DNA of 64,000 nt from Cymbomonas tetramitiformis (GCA_001247695.2 LGRX02033559.1:1-64000), one strand, 5' to 3'. Counted from the stretch's first letter, positions 1 through 12,253 are shown. Program-made: numbers and translations. The notes: generated from the sequence alone by a model not told the origin.

Positions 1-3000
1 CGGAAGCCATTGTGAGCTACACTATAACATTCGATATCTCGGGATGCACCGTGATGCATCATGCATATGATGGCTTCCTGAGCTCATAACACATATATCT
101 ATCATTTAGGATGCTCCGCATCAGCTCATCTCGACCGGAACCGAAAATATGTAGGGTATTTCCCCGATTACGCGAAACTGCGGAAGGCATTGTGGGTTTC
201 ACCATAAAATCGATATTTATTGATGCACTGCGATGCATCATGCATAGGATGGCTTCCTAAGCTCATAATACATATGTCTATCATTTAGAATGCTCCGCAT
301 CAGCCCATCTCGACCGGAACCGAAAATGTGTAGGGAATTTCATATCACGCGGAAGCCATTGTGAGCTACACTATAAAATCGACATCTCGGGATGCACCGT
401 GATACATCGTGCATATGATGGCTTCCTGAGCTCATAACACATAAGTCTGTCATTTGGAATGCTCAGCATCAGCCCATCTCGACCGGAACCGAAAATATCT
501 AGTATATTTCATATCACGCGAAACCGCGGAAGCCATTTGGTGAGCTACACTATAAAATCGATATCTTGGGATGCACCGCGATGCATCATGCATATGATGC
601 CTTCCTGAGCTCATAACACATATATCTATCATTTAGGATGCTCCGCATCAGCTCATCTTGACCGGAACCGAAAATATGTAGGGTATTTCCCCGATTACGC
701 GGAACTGCGGAAGGCATTGTGGGTTTCACCATAAAATCGATATTTATTTATGCACTGCGATGCATCAAGCAAATGATGGCTTCCTAAGCTCATAATACAT
801 ATGTCTGTCATTTAGAATGCTCCGCATCAGCGCATCTCGACCGGAACCGAAAATGTGAAGGGTATTTCATATCACGCGGAAGCCATTGTGAGCTACATTA
901 TAAAATCGATATCTCGGGATGCACCGCGATGCATCGTGCATAGGATGGCTTCCTGAGCTCATAACACATAAGTCTGTCATTTGGAATGCTCAGCATCAGC
1001 CCATCTCGACCGGAACCGAAAATATGTAGGGTATTTAATATCACGCGGAAGCCATTGTGAGCTACACTATCAAATCGATATCTCGGGATGCACCGTGATG
1101 CATCGTGCATATGATGCCTTCCTGAGCTCATAACACATAAGTCTATCATTTGGAATGCTCAGCATCAGCCCATCTCGACCGGAACCGAAAATATTTAGGG
1201 TATTTCATATCACGCGGAAGCCATTGTGAGCTACACTATAAAATCGACATCTCGGGATGCACCGTGATACATCGTGCATATGATGGCTTCCTGAGCTCAT
1301 AACACATAAGTCTGTCATTTGGAATGCTCAGCATCAGCCCATCTCGACCGGAACCGAAAATATCTAGTATATTTCATATCACGCGAAACCGCGGAAGCCA
1401 TTTGGTGAGCTACACTATAAAATCGATATCTCGGGATGCACCGCGATGCATCATGCATATGATGGCTTCCTGATCTCATGACACATATATCTATCATTTA
1501 GGATGCTCCGCATCAGCTCATCTTGACCGGAACCGAAAATATGTAGGGTATTTCCCCGATTACGCGAAACTGCGGAAGGCATTGTGAATTACACCATAAA
1601 ATCGATATTTATTTATGCACTGCGATGCATCAAGCAAATGATGGCTTCCTAAGCTCATAATACATATGTCTGGCATTTAGAATGCTCCGCATCAGCCCAT
1701 GTCGACCGGAACCGAAAATGTGAAGTGTATTTCATATCACGCGGAAGCCATTGTGAGCTACATTATAAAATCGATATCTCGGGATGCACCGCGATGCATC
1801 GTGCATAGGATGGCTTCCTGAGCTCATAACACATAAGGCTGTCATTTGGAATGCTCAGCATCAGCGCATCTCGACCGGAACCGAAAATATGTAGGGTATT
1901 TAATATCACGCGGAAGCCATTGTGAGCTACACTATAAAATCTATATCACGGGATGCACCGTGATGCATCGTGCATATGATGCCTTCCTGAGCTCATAACA
2001 CATAAGTCTATCATTTGGAATGCTCAGCATCAGCCCATCTCGACCGGAACCGAAAATATCTAGTATATTTCATATCACGCGAAACTGCGGAAGCCATTGT
2101 GAGCTACACCATAAAATCGATATCTCGGGATGCACCGCGATGCATCATGCATATGATGGCTTCCTGAGCTCATAACACATATATCAATCATTTAGGATGC
2201 TCCGCATCAGCTCTCGACCGGAACCGAAAATATGTAGGGTATTTCCCCGATTACGCGAAACTGCGGAAGGCATTGTGGGTTTCACCATAAAATCGATATT
2301 TATTTATGCACTGCGATGCATCATGCATAGGATGGCTTCCTAAGCTCATAATACATATGTCTATCATTTAGAATGCTCCGCATCAGCCCATCTCGACCAA
2401 AACCGAAAATCCGTAGGGAATTTCATATCACGCGGAAGCCATTGTGAGCTACACTATAAAATCGACATCTCGGGATGCACCGTGATACATCGTGCATATG
2501 ATGGCTTCCTGAGCTCATAACACATAAGTCTGTCATTTGGAATGCTCAGCATCAGCCCATCTCGACCGGAACCGAAAATATCTAGTATATTTCATATCAC
2601 GCGAAACCGCGGAAGCCATTTGGTGAGCTACACTATAAAATTCGATATCTTGGGATGCACCGCGATGCATCATGCATATGATGCCTTCCTGAGCTCATAA
2701 CACATATATCTATCATTTAGGATGCTCCGCATCAGCTTATCTTGACCGGAACCGAAAATATGTAGGGTATTTCCCCGATTACGCGAAACTGCGGAAGGCA
2801 TTGTGGGTTTCACCATAAAATCGATATTTATTTATGCACTGCGATGCATCATGCAAATGATGGCTTTCTAAGCTCATAATACATATGTCTGGCATTTAGA
2901 ATGCTCCGCATCAGCGCATCTCGACCGGAACCGAAAATGTGAAGGGTATTTCATATCACGCGGAAGCCATTGTGAGCTACATTATAAAATCGATATCTCG

Positions 3001-3582
3001 GGATGCACCGCGATGCATCGTGCATAGGATGGCTTCCTGAGCTCATAACACATAAGTCTGTCATTTGGAATGCTCAGCATCAGCCCATCTCGACCGGAAC
3101 CGAAAATATGTAGGGTATTTAATATCACGCGGAAGCCATTGTGAGCTACACTATCAAATCGATATCTCGGGATGCACCGTGATGCATCGTGCATATGATG
3201 CCTTCCTGAGCTCATAACACATAAGTCTATCATTTAGAATGCTCAGCATCAGCCCATCTCGACCGGAACCGAAAAAATGTAGGGTATTTCATATCACGCG
3301 AAACTGCGGAAGCCATTGTGAGCTACACCATAAAATCGATATCTCGGGATGCACCGCGATGCATCATGCACATGATGGCTTCCTGAGCTCATAACACATA
3401 TATCTATCATTTAGGATGCTCCGCATCAGGTCATCTCGACCGGAATCGAAAATATGTAGGGTATTTCCCCGATTACGCGAAACTGCGGAAGGCATTGTGG
3501 GTTTCACCATAAAATCGATATTTATTGATGCACTGCGATGCATCATGCAAATGATGGCTTCCTGAGCTCATAATACATATTT
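1..3582. repeat. Satellite array with ~170-181 bp monomers in a higher-order pattern
   Basis: Monomers begin near 1, 181, 350, 527, 708, 877 and 1046 and continue to 3582. Each starts with CGGAAGCC or CGGAAGGC and ends in a short A-rich block before ATCACG or ATTACG. Monomer types differ by fixed variants. A five-type block of about 866 bp starting at 350 recurs at 1216 and 2433, with a two-type block inserted before some copies. A two-monomer stretch at 898-1149 recurs unchanged in translation at 2982-3233. A near-palindromic ATGCATCATGCAT core sits in most monomers. Short ORFs here are by-products of the repeat. A centromeric or heterochromatic role is only a guess from monomer length and higher-order structure. 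Confidence 0.92.
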
Positions 3583-3899
3583 GACTCCCGTTTGACACAG
3601 CACACCACGATTGGAGCTGGCACGACGTGTGCATCAGCGCTGAAACGCCGAGATTTTAAGAGGGGTTGAAATCTGGTTGGCAATACCCAGTCAGCTCAGA
3701 TTCAAAACCTGACAGCCCCATACGCCCGAGCACTTGTTCTCACGACCTGATAGGCAGGTGATAACATATGCTCGGGCCGCACCCTAACCATTTACGTGAT
3801 ATGGTCGGCCGACCCAACTTCCCCTCGGTGTATGCTGAGTCAAAACAAATGATATCTGTTTTCATGCACATGATAATACCGCAATAGTGTTATCATAGA
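3583..3899. other. Unique spacer interrupting the satellite
   Basis: The satellite stops abruptly after CATAATACATAT and about 315 bp of more GC-rich, non-satellite DNA follows. No ORF, clear terminal inverted repeat or target duplication is visible. It may be an inserted element (a SINE-like sequence is possible) or a remnant of the array's former flank, because the next ~370 bp is the most diverged satellite in the block. Confidence 0.5.
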
Positions 3900-5330
3900 T
3901 ATTACGTCAAATATATCTATAATTCTGAACCCTCAGCATCAGCATATCTGGAACTGATGCGTAGTGTTTTTTATATTACGAGAAAACTGCGGAAGGCATT
4001 TTGGGTTTCACTGTAAAATCAATAGCTATGGATGCACGACGATCCATCATGCATATGATGGCTCCCTGAGCTCACAACACATATATTCATCGTTCCGAAC
4101 CCTCAGCATCACCAGATATGGACGGCAACCGACATTCCCATAGCTTTTCACAACATGCGCAACAAAACTGCGAAAGGCATTTCGGGTTCCACTATAAAAT
4201 CGATATCTATGGTTGCACGACCATCCAGCAGCCATATGATGGCTTCCTGAGCTCACAACACATAAATCTATCATTTGGAATGCTCAGCATCAGCCCATCT
4301 CGACCGGAACCGAAAATATGTAGGGTATTTCATATCCGCGAAACTGCGGAAGCCATTGTGAGCTACACCATAAAATCGATATCGGAACTGCGGAAGGCAT
4401 TGTGGGTTTCACCATAAAATCGATATTTATTTATGCACTGCGATGCATCAAGCAAATGATGGCTTCCTAAGCTCATAATACATATGTCTGTCATTTAGAA
4501 TGCTCCGCATCAGCGCATCTCGACCGGAACCGAAAATGTGAAGGGTATTTCATATCACGCGGAAGCCATTGTGAGCTACACGATATCTCGGGAAATGCAT
4601 CGTGCATAGGATGGCTTCCTGAGCTCATAACACATAAGTCTGTCATTTGGAATGCTCAGCATCAGCCCATCTCGACCGGAACCGAAAATATGTAGGGTAT
4701 TTAATATCACGCGGAAGCCATTGTGAGCTACACTATAAAATCGATATCTCGGGATGCACCGTGATGCATCGTGCATATGATGCCTTCCTGAGCTCATAAC
4801 ACATAAGTCTGTCATTTGGAATGCTCAGCATCAGCCCATCTCGACCGGAACCGAAAATATCTAGTATATTTCATATCACGCGAAACCGCGGAAGCCATTT
4901 GGTGAGCTACACTATAAAATCGATATCTCGGGATGCACCGCGATGCATCATGCATATGATGGCTTCCTGATCTCATAACACATATATCTATCATTTAGGA
5001 TGCTCCGCATCAGCTCATCTCGACCGGAACCGAAAATATGTAGGGTATTTCCCCGATTACGCGAAACTGCGGAAGGCATTGTGGGTTTCACCATAAAATC
5101 GATATTTATTGATGCACTGCGATGCATCATGCAAATGATGGCTTCCTGAGCTCATAATACATATATCTATCATTTAGAATGCTCCGCATCAGCTCTTCTC
5201 GACCGGGACCGAAAATCCGTAGGGTCTTTCGTATCATGCGAAACTGCGGAAGTCGTTGTGGGTTTCACCATAAAATCGATATCACGGGATGCACCGCGAT
5301 ACATCATGCATACGATGCTTTTCTGAGTTG
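3900..5330. repeat. Satellite continuation, diverged then canonical
   Basis: From 3900 to about 4270 two monomers are strongly diverged from the consensus. From 4271 to 5330 canonical monomers return, some truncated (joins near 4383 and 4582). Diverged monomers next to a foreign insertion are typical of an array edge, so 3583-4270 probably marks an old boundary later flanked by new homogenised copies. Confidence 0.85.
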
Positions 5331-5333
5331 ATA

Positions 5334-5363
5334 ACACACACACACACACATATATATATATAT
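5334..5363. repeat. (AC)n(AT)n microsatellite
   Basis: A run of alternating AC followed directly by alternating AT lies at the right edge of the satellite block. Confidence 0.95.
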
Positions 5364-5880
5364 CATTCTCAGCAAACGGAACAACCCCCTTATGCCGAAA
5401 TGGAATTTTTTCAAGCGGGCATTTGATATCACGCTAAATACAATGGGCAGCCTATCGCTGAGGCTCAGGCATTGAGGCTATTCAATGTTCCAGAAATATA
5501 GTGTAGAATGAGCATTCTCAGCGTGCTCAATGGAAATCGATATGGAAAATACTTTCTCAAGGTCTCAAATATATTGTTGATCGTCGTATACTATACCTCC
5601 CAATATTAGGGTATCCTTTCTGAAACTTTGACAACTGATACATTATTGATATCGGGAGAACCCGCCGTGTTAGCAAAACAGAACAGTGGAAGTCAAATAA
5701 CTTGGTAAAATTAATCTTGTAACAAGAAGATCGGATGTGCCCCAACACATAAATCTTGCAGCAGCAATACAAATTCGCGGAGGCTCGAGCACATGAAGCA
5801 AACACGTATAATCTAAAATGTTTGCTATACATATATACATATACAATTACTCTGTTACATATTCTATTACTGATACATTT
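5364..5880. other. AT-rich spacer, nothing recognised
   Basis: About 500 bp of AT-rich DNA. A 91-codon minus-strand ORF at 5557-5832 has unremarkable composition and no motif, so I do not call it a gene. Confidence 0.5.
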
Positions 5881-6363
5881 CTAAAAAACTAACCGTCGAT
5901 GCCCTTTCTTGGCTGGCGGTGGTGGGGCTGGTGACAGCAACGCCGCACGAATGAGGCGGCATCCTCGCTCCAGTTGTCTTCTGGCCGCTATCTTATCCCC
6001 TGTCACTTTGTTGGCAACAGTCAGCGATGGGGGGGGAGCACGATATTTGGAAGTAACCTCAAATGGGTATCTGCATGTTACTGCCCGCTTTTGAAGAAGC
6101 TGGTTTGCCAGAGAGCCATATTTGGTCGGTCCCCGCTGAATCTGCGGGGGGCGCGAGACCGGAATCTCGGCAGCGGGCAAGCCAGGGCAGCAGCTCTCTC
6201 CCTCGCCCTCGGAACATTCAGGAATACAATCAGGCACTGTTTCAACAGGCACAGGCACTGCTTCGTCAGGCAAGGCGACATGAGTGTCGTTCAGACGCTC
6301 GTATCTTCTATACTGCCTCTTTCGTTGCCTCCGAGCATTCGAATTTTCCCCCCGCTTTCCCAT
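5881..6363 (-). CDS. Hypothetical basic/proline-rich protein, possibly one exon
   Basis: A 160-codon ORF read from an ATG at 6363 to a TAG at 5881-5883. The N-terminal ~25 residues are very basic (GKRGENSNARRQRKRQYRR). An acidic/valine-proline stretch follows, and the C-terminal part contains a PPPPAKKG tail. I recognise no domain. The open frame extends a few codons upstream without an ATG, so this could be a terminal exon. The neighbouring minisatellite begins about 100 bp upstream on this strand. Expression is unproven, and overlapping plus-strand ORFs of similar size exist. Confidence 0.35.
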   Translation of the reverse strand: MGKRGENSNARRQRKRQYRRYERLNDTHVALPDEAVPVPVETVPDCIPECSEGEGESCCPGLPAAEIPVSRPPQIQRGPTKYGSLANQLLQKRAVTCRYPFEVTSKYRAPPPSLTVANKVTGDKIAARRQLERGCRLIRAALLSPAPPPPAKKGHRRLVF

Positions 6364-6469
6364 TCCTGCGTACGCCCACAACGCAACACGAGGGACACAG
6401 GCTCACACCACTGGGCACACCAGGTTTATGCACCACGCATGCAAGCAGGTTTCTCGTAAGACGTTGACT

Positions 6470-7172
6470 GTGCTAAGACGCCCGCGAGCGGAGGCCACGG
6501 GCCAACCAGCATCGAAAGAGCGTGAAAACGAACCCCGAGACCCAATAGACACATGCGCTCGTGGTAGCACTCCCTCGAGCGGAGGCCACGGGCCAACCAG
6601 CATCGAGAGATAGAGTGTAAGAACGGACGTGTTGGGAAACTGTGATAGGACTCCCTCGAGCGGAGGCCACAGGCCAACCAGCATCGAGAGACCGTGAGGA
6701 CAGACGTGTTGGGAAACTATGATAAGACTCCCTTGAGCGGAGGCCACAGGCCAACCAGCATCGAGAGACCGTGAGGACAGAAGGTTGGGAAAGTGTGATA
6801 GGACTGCCTCGAGCGGAGGCCACAAGCCAACCAGCATCGAGAGACCGTGAGAACAGAAGTGTTGGGAAACTGTGATAGGACTCCCTCGAGCGGAGGCCAC
6901 AGGCCAACCAGCATCGAGAGAGTGTGAACATCCCAAGACCAAGACGCATGCGCTTGTGATTAATATGTAGGAATCCCTCGAGCGGAAGCCACAGGCCAAC
7001 CAGCATCGAGAGAGTCGGTGTGAGAACAGACGTGTTGAGAAAATGCGGTAGGACTCCCTCGAGCGGAGGCCACAGGCCAACCAGCATCGAGAGAACAGCC
7101 GTGTTTGAAAACTGCGATAGGACTCTCTCAAGCGGAGGCCACAGGCCAACCAGCATCGAGAGAGTGTGCGTG
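6470..7172. repeat. Minisatellite, ~69-92 bp units, about nine copies
   Basis: The core GCGGAGGCCACAGGCCAACC followed by AGCATCGAGAGA recurs near 6488, 6579, 6660, 6737, 6813, 6890, 6982, 7063 and 7132. Spacings are about 92, 81, 77, 76, 77, 92, 81 and 69 bp, so the linker between conserved cores varies in length. Long minus-strand ORFs rich in SRCWLACGLRSRESY are a consequence of the repeat. Confidence 0.93.
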
Positions 7173-7445
7173 AGAAGTCTAGCCCACCTTGTAATATGCA
7201 GGGTGCTGCGCTCACGCACGAGTGATGCCACGGAAATTTTAAAAACTTCTGTCGTGTGCAACACGAAGTTCAAATTCATCGGGCGCCAGGAACGACGGAA
7301 GGAAGGTTCACGCTACGATTTCCACCTAATTGATCTCAGGGTTCGCGATTTATCATTTTTATCTTATTTGTAATCGTCCTTTTTTCTACATCTCTCCTGA
7401 ACAATTCCACCTCGTCGAAAAGCTATCACACTAGGAAGGATTTGT

Positions 7446-7750
7446 GTTAAAAACTGTTAATGATGTGTTAAAAAATGTTAATCGAGTGTTAAATCGTGTT
7501 AATGTGGAAACTGGGTGTTAATCAAGTGTTAATACGCGAAAATTTTCATAATGGGCTATATTATAGGCGGAAAAGTGTTAATGAGGTGTGAAGAAAGTGT
7601 TAACCGTTGGCGAGAGAGTGTTAATGGGACAGTTCAGGAGTGTTAACGGAAGGCTGCATCTGTTAATCGCGGTATAATCACGCTGCTGGGAATTATATTG
7701 GAGCCAGAACACACGCCTGTTTCGCCGATACATTTGAAAAGTGTTAATAC
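7446..7750. repeat. Cluster of about 14 dispersed GTGTTAA(T) motifs
   Basis: The heptamer TGTTAA, usually as GTGTTAAT, GTGTTAAC or GTGTTAAA, occurs about 14 times in 300 bp on the plus strand at irregular spacing, with unrelated sequence between copies. It is not a simple tandem repeat, because the motif is conserved and the linkers are not. It resembles a cluster of protein-binding sites or a degenerate short repeat. It lies about 400 bp upstream of a candidate first exon at 8149. Confidence 0.75.
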
Positions 7751-8148
7751 CCAGCGCAGCCACCGTGATGTGGGTGTCCTGGCGAGATAATCATTTCAAA
7801 ATGCAGTCGCCACTGACAACGCCCATGCCCATCGACGATCGACAGGATCATCTACGGTAGATATAGGTGCATCCGCGAACACCAAACGCATGAAGACCTT
7901 ATTAAGACCTATCTAGCTACGTACGTAGGATGGAACTATCGTTGGACGTAGGTAGCTAGCGAAATCATTTCTGAGCTGACGTTCTGACCGAGCAGACCAG
8001 CATATATAATATATTTGTTACAAGAGAAACCCGAGTCTGTAAAATTTGTAAGGTGCTAAATCGTTGTACGGTCGCTGTTATATTTTTATCCACACGTTTA
8101 TAGACTGCAAACCAAAGGGTGGGGTTGCGTGGTGTTCGTTCATAACAG
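7751..8148. other. Spacer upstream of candidate kinase exon 1
   Basis: No convincing gene. A short near-palindromic stretch of TAGCTACGTACGTAGG-type sequence lies near 7910-7960. If the exon at 8149 is real, this is its promoter and 5' leader. Confidence 0.35.
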
Positions 8149-8214
8149 ATGGATGACCAGGGGAGCGCAAACTTGGCGACTGCTGGAAAGCAACCGCGAA
8201 CTGCTAATAACGCG
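8149..8214 (+). CDS. Candidate first coding exon of the kinase gene
   Basis: An ATG opens 22 codons (MDDQGSANLATAGKQPRTAN and two more) ending exactly before a consensus donor GTAAGT at 8215. The exon ends in phase 0. The kinase exon downstream has no in-frame ATG at its start and appears to begin in phase 0 after an acceptor at 10482-10483, so the two would join in frame. The implied 2.27 kb intron would contain the 220 bp tandem repeat. The link is inference from phase and splice signals only. Confidence 0.35.
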
Positions 8215-8398
8215 GTAAGTGCAGATTGTGGAACAGAATCTTCGTTTATTTTAAGTGTGAGTAAACTGATGCGGGCGATGTTTAGGCTCCCGGTGGCGCA
8301 CATCGGGGCGCGGGGTTACTTGGGCCCGCTAAGGTAAACGCCGGCACCGGAGCATTTGTGCATTTTTAGCTTGTTGCGAGCGTTTTATATAAGCCGGA

Positions 8399-9545
8399 GG
8401 TCACGCTGGGGACATACCGTCGCCAGCGTGGCCTGCTTCTGGTTGGTTGAAGTGTTTCATTTTCGTGTTCACCGGGTTACATCTTTTTACTGTGTTGAAG
8501 CCTCTGCGGACCGTGTAGCGCGTGCGCTGATCGCCAACGGGCCGGTCGCGCAACGATGCGGCGGTTATGCAAGCCTCTTGTCCCTGTTTTTTTAAGGGTG
8601 TTCTTCGTATAAGCCGGAGGTCACGCTGGGGACATACCGTCGCCAGCGTGGCCTGCTTCTGGTTGGTTGAAGTGTTTCATTTTCGTGTTCACCGGGTTTC
8701 ATTTTTTTAATGTGTTGAAGCCTCTGCGGACCGTGTGGCGCGTGCGCTGATCGCCAACGGGCCGGTCGCGCAACGATGCGGCGGTTATGCAAGCCTCTTG
8801 TCCCTGTTTTTTTAAGGGTGTTCTTCATATAAGCCGGAGGTCACGCTGGGGACATACCGTCGCCAGCGTGGCCTGCTTCTGGTTGGTTGAAGTGTTTCAT
8901 TTTCGTGTTCACCGGGTTTCATTTTTTTACTGTGTTGAAGCCTCTGCGGACCGTGTAGCGCGTGCGCTGATCGCCAACGGGCCGGTCGCGCAACGATGCG
9001 GCGGTTATGCAAGCCTCTTGTCCCTGTTTTTTTAAGGGTGTTCTTCATATAAGCCGGAGGTCACGCTGGGGACATACCGTCGCCAGCGTGGCCTGCTTCT
9101 GGTTGGTTGAAGTGTTTCATTTTCGTGTTCACCGGGTTTCATTTTTTAATGTGTTGAAGCCTCTGCGGACCGTGTAGCGCGTGCGCTGATCGCCAACGGG
9201 CCGGTCGCGCAACGATGCGGCGGTTATGCAAGCCTCTTGTCCCTGTTTTTTTAAAGGGTGTTCTTCATATAAGCCGGAGGTCACGCTGGGGACATACCGT
9301 CGCCAGCGTGGTATGCTTCTCGTCGTTTGAAGTGTTTCATTTTCGTGTTCACCGGGTTTCATTTTTTTACATGTGTTGAAGCCTCTGCGGACCGTGTAGC
9401 ACGTGCGCTGATCGCCAACGGGCCGGTCGCGCAACGATGCGGCGGGTTATGCAAGCCTCTTGTCCCCGTTTTTTAAAGCGCGATCTTCATATAAGCCGGA
9501 GGGCTGCTGGGGACATACCGTCGCCAGCGGTCTTCTTCTGGATGA
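8399..9545. repeat. 220 bp tandem repeat, block 1
   Basis: Units starting ATAAGCCGGAGGTCACGC lie at 8399, 8609, 8829, 9049, 9269 and 9491 (the last truncated). Most are 220 bp and almost identical, so homogenisation is recent. Each contains GGCCGGTCGCGCAACGATGC and a T-rich tract. A second block of the same family lies beyond the kinase at 11734-12253. Confidence 0.94.
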
Positions 9546-10483
9546 TGAAGTGCTTCCGGTTGTTTGTTGCGTCCTACTTAGGAAGCTCCATCAGCGACCG
9601 CAGCCGAAGCTGGAGGGGGTGCCTCCGCCCCCCCCGCTGCTGAAGACGCGGCGGCTGCGGCTGGCAGCAAGGTACGCATTGCACCCGCCATTCCCGCTTC
9701 CTGCTGCGTTTTCCCCGCCCCCCCCCCTGAATATACACACTTCATTCCCAACGAACGAGTATGCGGTCATCCATCTTGCAGGCCGACCCCCGGTTCTTAT
9801 TTTGGCTTCCACTACAGCCTGCCTGTGACGCGTACCGTGTTGCTCGTGCGCTGCACGCCAACGGGCCGTGCGCGCCTCGTAGCCGCGGGGTTTTAGTGTT
9901 TCACCTCACGCCCGTGACGTGTACCGTGTTGCTCGTGCGCTGCACGCCCACGGGCCGTGCGCGCAACGGTCCCGCGGAATTTAAGCGTTTCACCTCACGG
10001 CAAGCTGAGATATTCCCTCGCGCGAGCGTGCCTCGTCCATATCGTCCCCCGGAGTCCTTCTGTCCGGTTCGGGGTGTGTCCATAGATGTCCGGTTGCGAG
10101 ACCCGCCGCTCTAAGTTGAACCGTGGCTGTGCCGTACTCGTACCTCGTCGGTGGCCCGCCAACGGGCCGGGCGCGGAAGGTGGCCGCGGTGTGCGTCCGT
10201 TTTGCCTACCTTCCAGCATACCTCTCCGATGTTGCTGATACCATGGTGTCTGCAACCGACACCTAACCTGTGACACAGCGGACAAGTCCTAGGCAGGCAT
10301 GCTATCTTAGGGGGCATATCGCTCCCATCAGTCCGGTTCTTTGCGTTGTCCAACATGTTTCGGTGTGCGCCACCTTTTGCCGCCGTGTGTGCATTGGGTG
10401 GCCGCAATATCCCACACCGTATATACACACGGTACACTGATCCAGGTTAACCAACAACCCTGGGTTTGCGGTTTGTTTGCTAG
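9546..10483. other. GC-rich region with diverged repeat fragments
   Basis: Two copies of an ~88 bp segment (near 9828-9912 and 9915-10000) resemble the GTGTAGCGCGTGCGCTGATC part of the 220 bp unit, as does 10130-10190. They look like old relatives of that satellite. Overlapping ORFs on both strands have no recognisable domain. The right end (TTTGCGGTTTGTTTGCTAG) makes a plausible T-rich splice acceptor ending at 10483. Confidence 0.45.
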
Positions 10484-11593
10484 CGGGGGAAAAAATTCAA
10501 ACGGCGCACAAATCGTTTCCTGAAGCGCCAGCAGCAACGAATCACTACTGCAGACAACAGGCATTATGACGAGGGGCTCCAGGAGTATCTGGAAAACCAA
10601 ATTCGCACCGTGTCCGACGGCATCCCGTTTCTAAGTCACGTCGCCATGCGCGCGGGGTGTTCCCATGTGGAACCGACGAATATCCTCGAGCCGAAAGATG
10701 CCGAACGGGTGAGTGGCGCGTACGGCGCCGTCACACGAGGTTGCACACTGGACCGCACGGACCTGGTCGTGGTCAAAAGGTTTTGCAAAACCTCGGGGCT
10801 AAAGCCGCACCCCAAGACCAAGCAGCTGCCCAAGGAGTTCAAGCGGTGTGCGCAGGAGCTAGTCATGACAAAACTGGCGTCGGAAGCAGCACCCACTTAC
10901 GTCGTGCCCTGTTCACGGTATGGTGTGGAGACCAGAACTCGGCAAGCGCTGCAGGTCGGGCCAGTTCCGTTCCTCCTCATGCCCGATCGCGGCCGGACGC
11001 TGTGGGAATTCATGCGGGTTGCGCCTGAGGGTGGATTAACCTTGGAGGTCAAGCTGCTACTTGCCAAGGAGTTGCTGAAGGCGTTTTCGCAGTTGCACTC
11101 CAAGGGTATCGTGCACGGCGACGTCAAGGGTAACAATGTGGTCGTTGCCGAAGCGCTACCGTGCGCGTCCGCGGGCGGCATCACGCTGCGAGTCATCGAC
11201 TTCGGAGTTGGCTGCGTCGATCGAGAAAACCTGAAGTCTGCGCATGACGAGCGTCCTCTCGGTCGAGAGCACCGCCGTTATCTTGCTCCTGAGCACCGGG
11301 ATCACGGCCCAAGCAGGCCAGGAGACATGTGGTCTGTGGGTGGACTCCTGGTCCAGCTCTTCCAGCACCCGCAGACTGGTGGCGAACGTCACCAATGGGA
11401 CTATATCCTATGTCAAGCGAAACCGCAGAATGGATTCATGAAGCATGCACTCATGCAGCGCCTGAAGGAATGCTTCCGCGTAGACATGGACAAGCGTCCG
11501 ACAGCCGGGAATCTGCTGCGCACGTTTGAGCACACTAGGATACAGACCGTCGATGAGAAGGATTTACCGCCTCGTATTGAGCCGGCTGAGTGA
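10484..11593 (+). CDS. Protein serine/threonine kinase, main exon
   Basis: An open frame of 369 codons encodes a full kinase domain. Counting from the GTG at 10610, visible elements are: glycine loop SGAYGAV near residues 35-41; the VVVK lysine at 56; catalytic loop HGDVKGNN at 169-176 with D171, K173 and N176; DFG at 197-199; APE at 226-228; DMWSVGG from 239; and the late arginine in DKRPTAG. All residues needed for activity are present. HGD instead of HRD makes it a non-RD kinase. The frame is open from 10484 but has no ATG before 10646, and a basic stretch (KKFKRRTNRFLKRQQQR) precedes the domain, so translation probably starts in an upstream exon. A TGTAAA sequence lies about 40 bp past the TGA. 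Flanked on both sides by one satellite family. Confidence 0.85.
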   Translation, partial: RGKKFKRRTNRFLKRQQQRITTADNRHYDEGLQEYLENQIRTVSDGIPFLSHVAMRAGCSHVEPTNILEPKDAERVSGAYGAVTRGCTLDRTDLVVVKRFCKTSGLKPHPKTKQLPKEFKRCAQELVMTKLASEAAPTYVVPCSRYGVETRTRQALQVGPVPFLLMPDRGRTLWEFMRVAPEGGLTLEVKLLLAKELLKAFSQLHSKGIVHGDVKGNNVVVAEALPCASAGGITLRVIDFGVGCVDRENLKSAHDERPLGREHRRYLAPEHRDHGPSRPGDMWSVGGLLVQLFQHPQTGGERHQWDYILCQAKPQNGFMKHALMQRLKECFRVDMDKRPTAGNLLRTFEHTRIQTVDEKDLPPRIEPAE

Positions 11594-11712
11594 TTTCCAA
11601 TAGGGCCGACGTGTGAACATGACAAATATATACATGTAAATATAGCGCCGACATTGCCGTAAACAAATTGGTCCATGTATGTATTCCTATCGTATCACGC
11701 ATAACGCGCTAG

Positions 11713-11738
11713 ACACATACATGCATTTGCCTACCGGA
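11713..11738. repeat. Left copy of 26 bp direct repeat flanking satellite block 2
   Basis: It begins ACACATACATGCATTTGCC and matches 12254-12279 perfectly as far as I can read. It could be a target-site duplication or a recombination scar. Confidence 0.8.
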
Positions 11739-12253
11739 GGTCACGCTGGGGGACATACCGTCGCCAGCGTGGCCTGCTTCCGGTTGGTTGAAGTGTGTCA
11801 TTTTCGTGTTCACCGGGTTTCATTTTTTTAATGTGTTGAAGCCTCTGCGGACCGTGTAGCGCGTGCGCTGATCGCCAACGGGCCGGTCGCGCAACGATGC
11901 GGCGGTTATGCAAGCCTCTTGTCCCTGTTTTTTTAAGGGTGATCTTCATATAAGCCGGAGGTCACGCTGGGGACATACCGTCGCCAGCGTGGTATGCTTC
12001 TCGTCGTTTGAAGTGTTTCATTTTCGTGTTCACCGGGTTGCATTTTTAATGTGTTGAAGCCTCTGCGGACCGTGTAGCGCGTGCGCTGATCGCCAACGGG
12101 CCGGTCGCGCAACGATGCGGCGGTTACGCAAGCCTCTTGTCCCTGTTTTTTAAAGGGTGATCTTCATATAAGCCGGAGGTCACGCTGGGGACATACCGTC
12201 GCCAGCGTGGTATGCTTCTCGTCGTTTGAAGTATTTTCGTTTCGTGTTCACCT
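11734..12253. repeat. 220 bp tandem repeat, block 2
   Basis: About 2.4 units of the same family as 8399-9545, with unit starts near 11734, 11950 and 12168. Two units carry the variant GGTATGCTTCTCGTCGTTTG also seen in the last full unit of block 1. A 26 bp direct repeat flanks the block exactly (11713-11738 and 12254-12279), which suggests this block was inserted or copied into place. Confidence 0.92.

Noticed and set aside
59..5130. Many 60-83 codon minus-strand ORFs in the first 5 kb
   Set aside because: They repeat with the satellite monomers and have no independent coding signal.
6403..7279. Long minus-strand ORFs of about 270 codons rich in SRCWLACGLRSRESY
   Set aside because: The frame is kept open by the minisatellite unit. 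Several frames are open at once, and no domain is visible.
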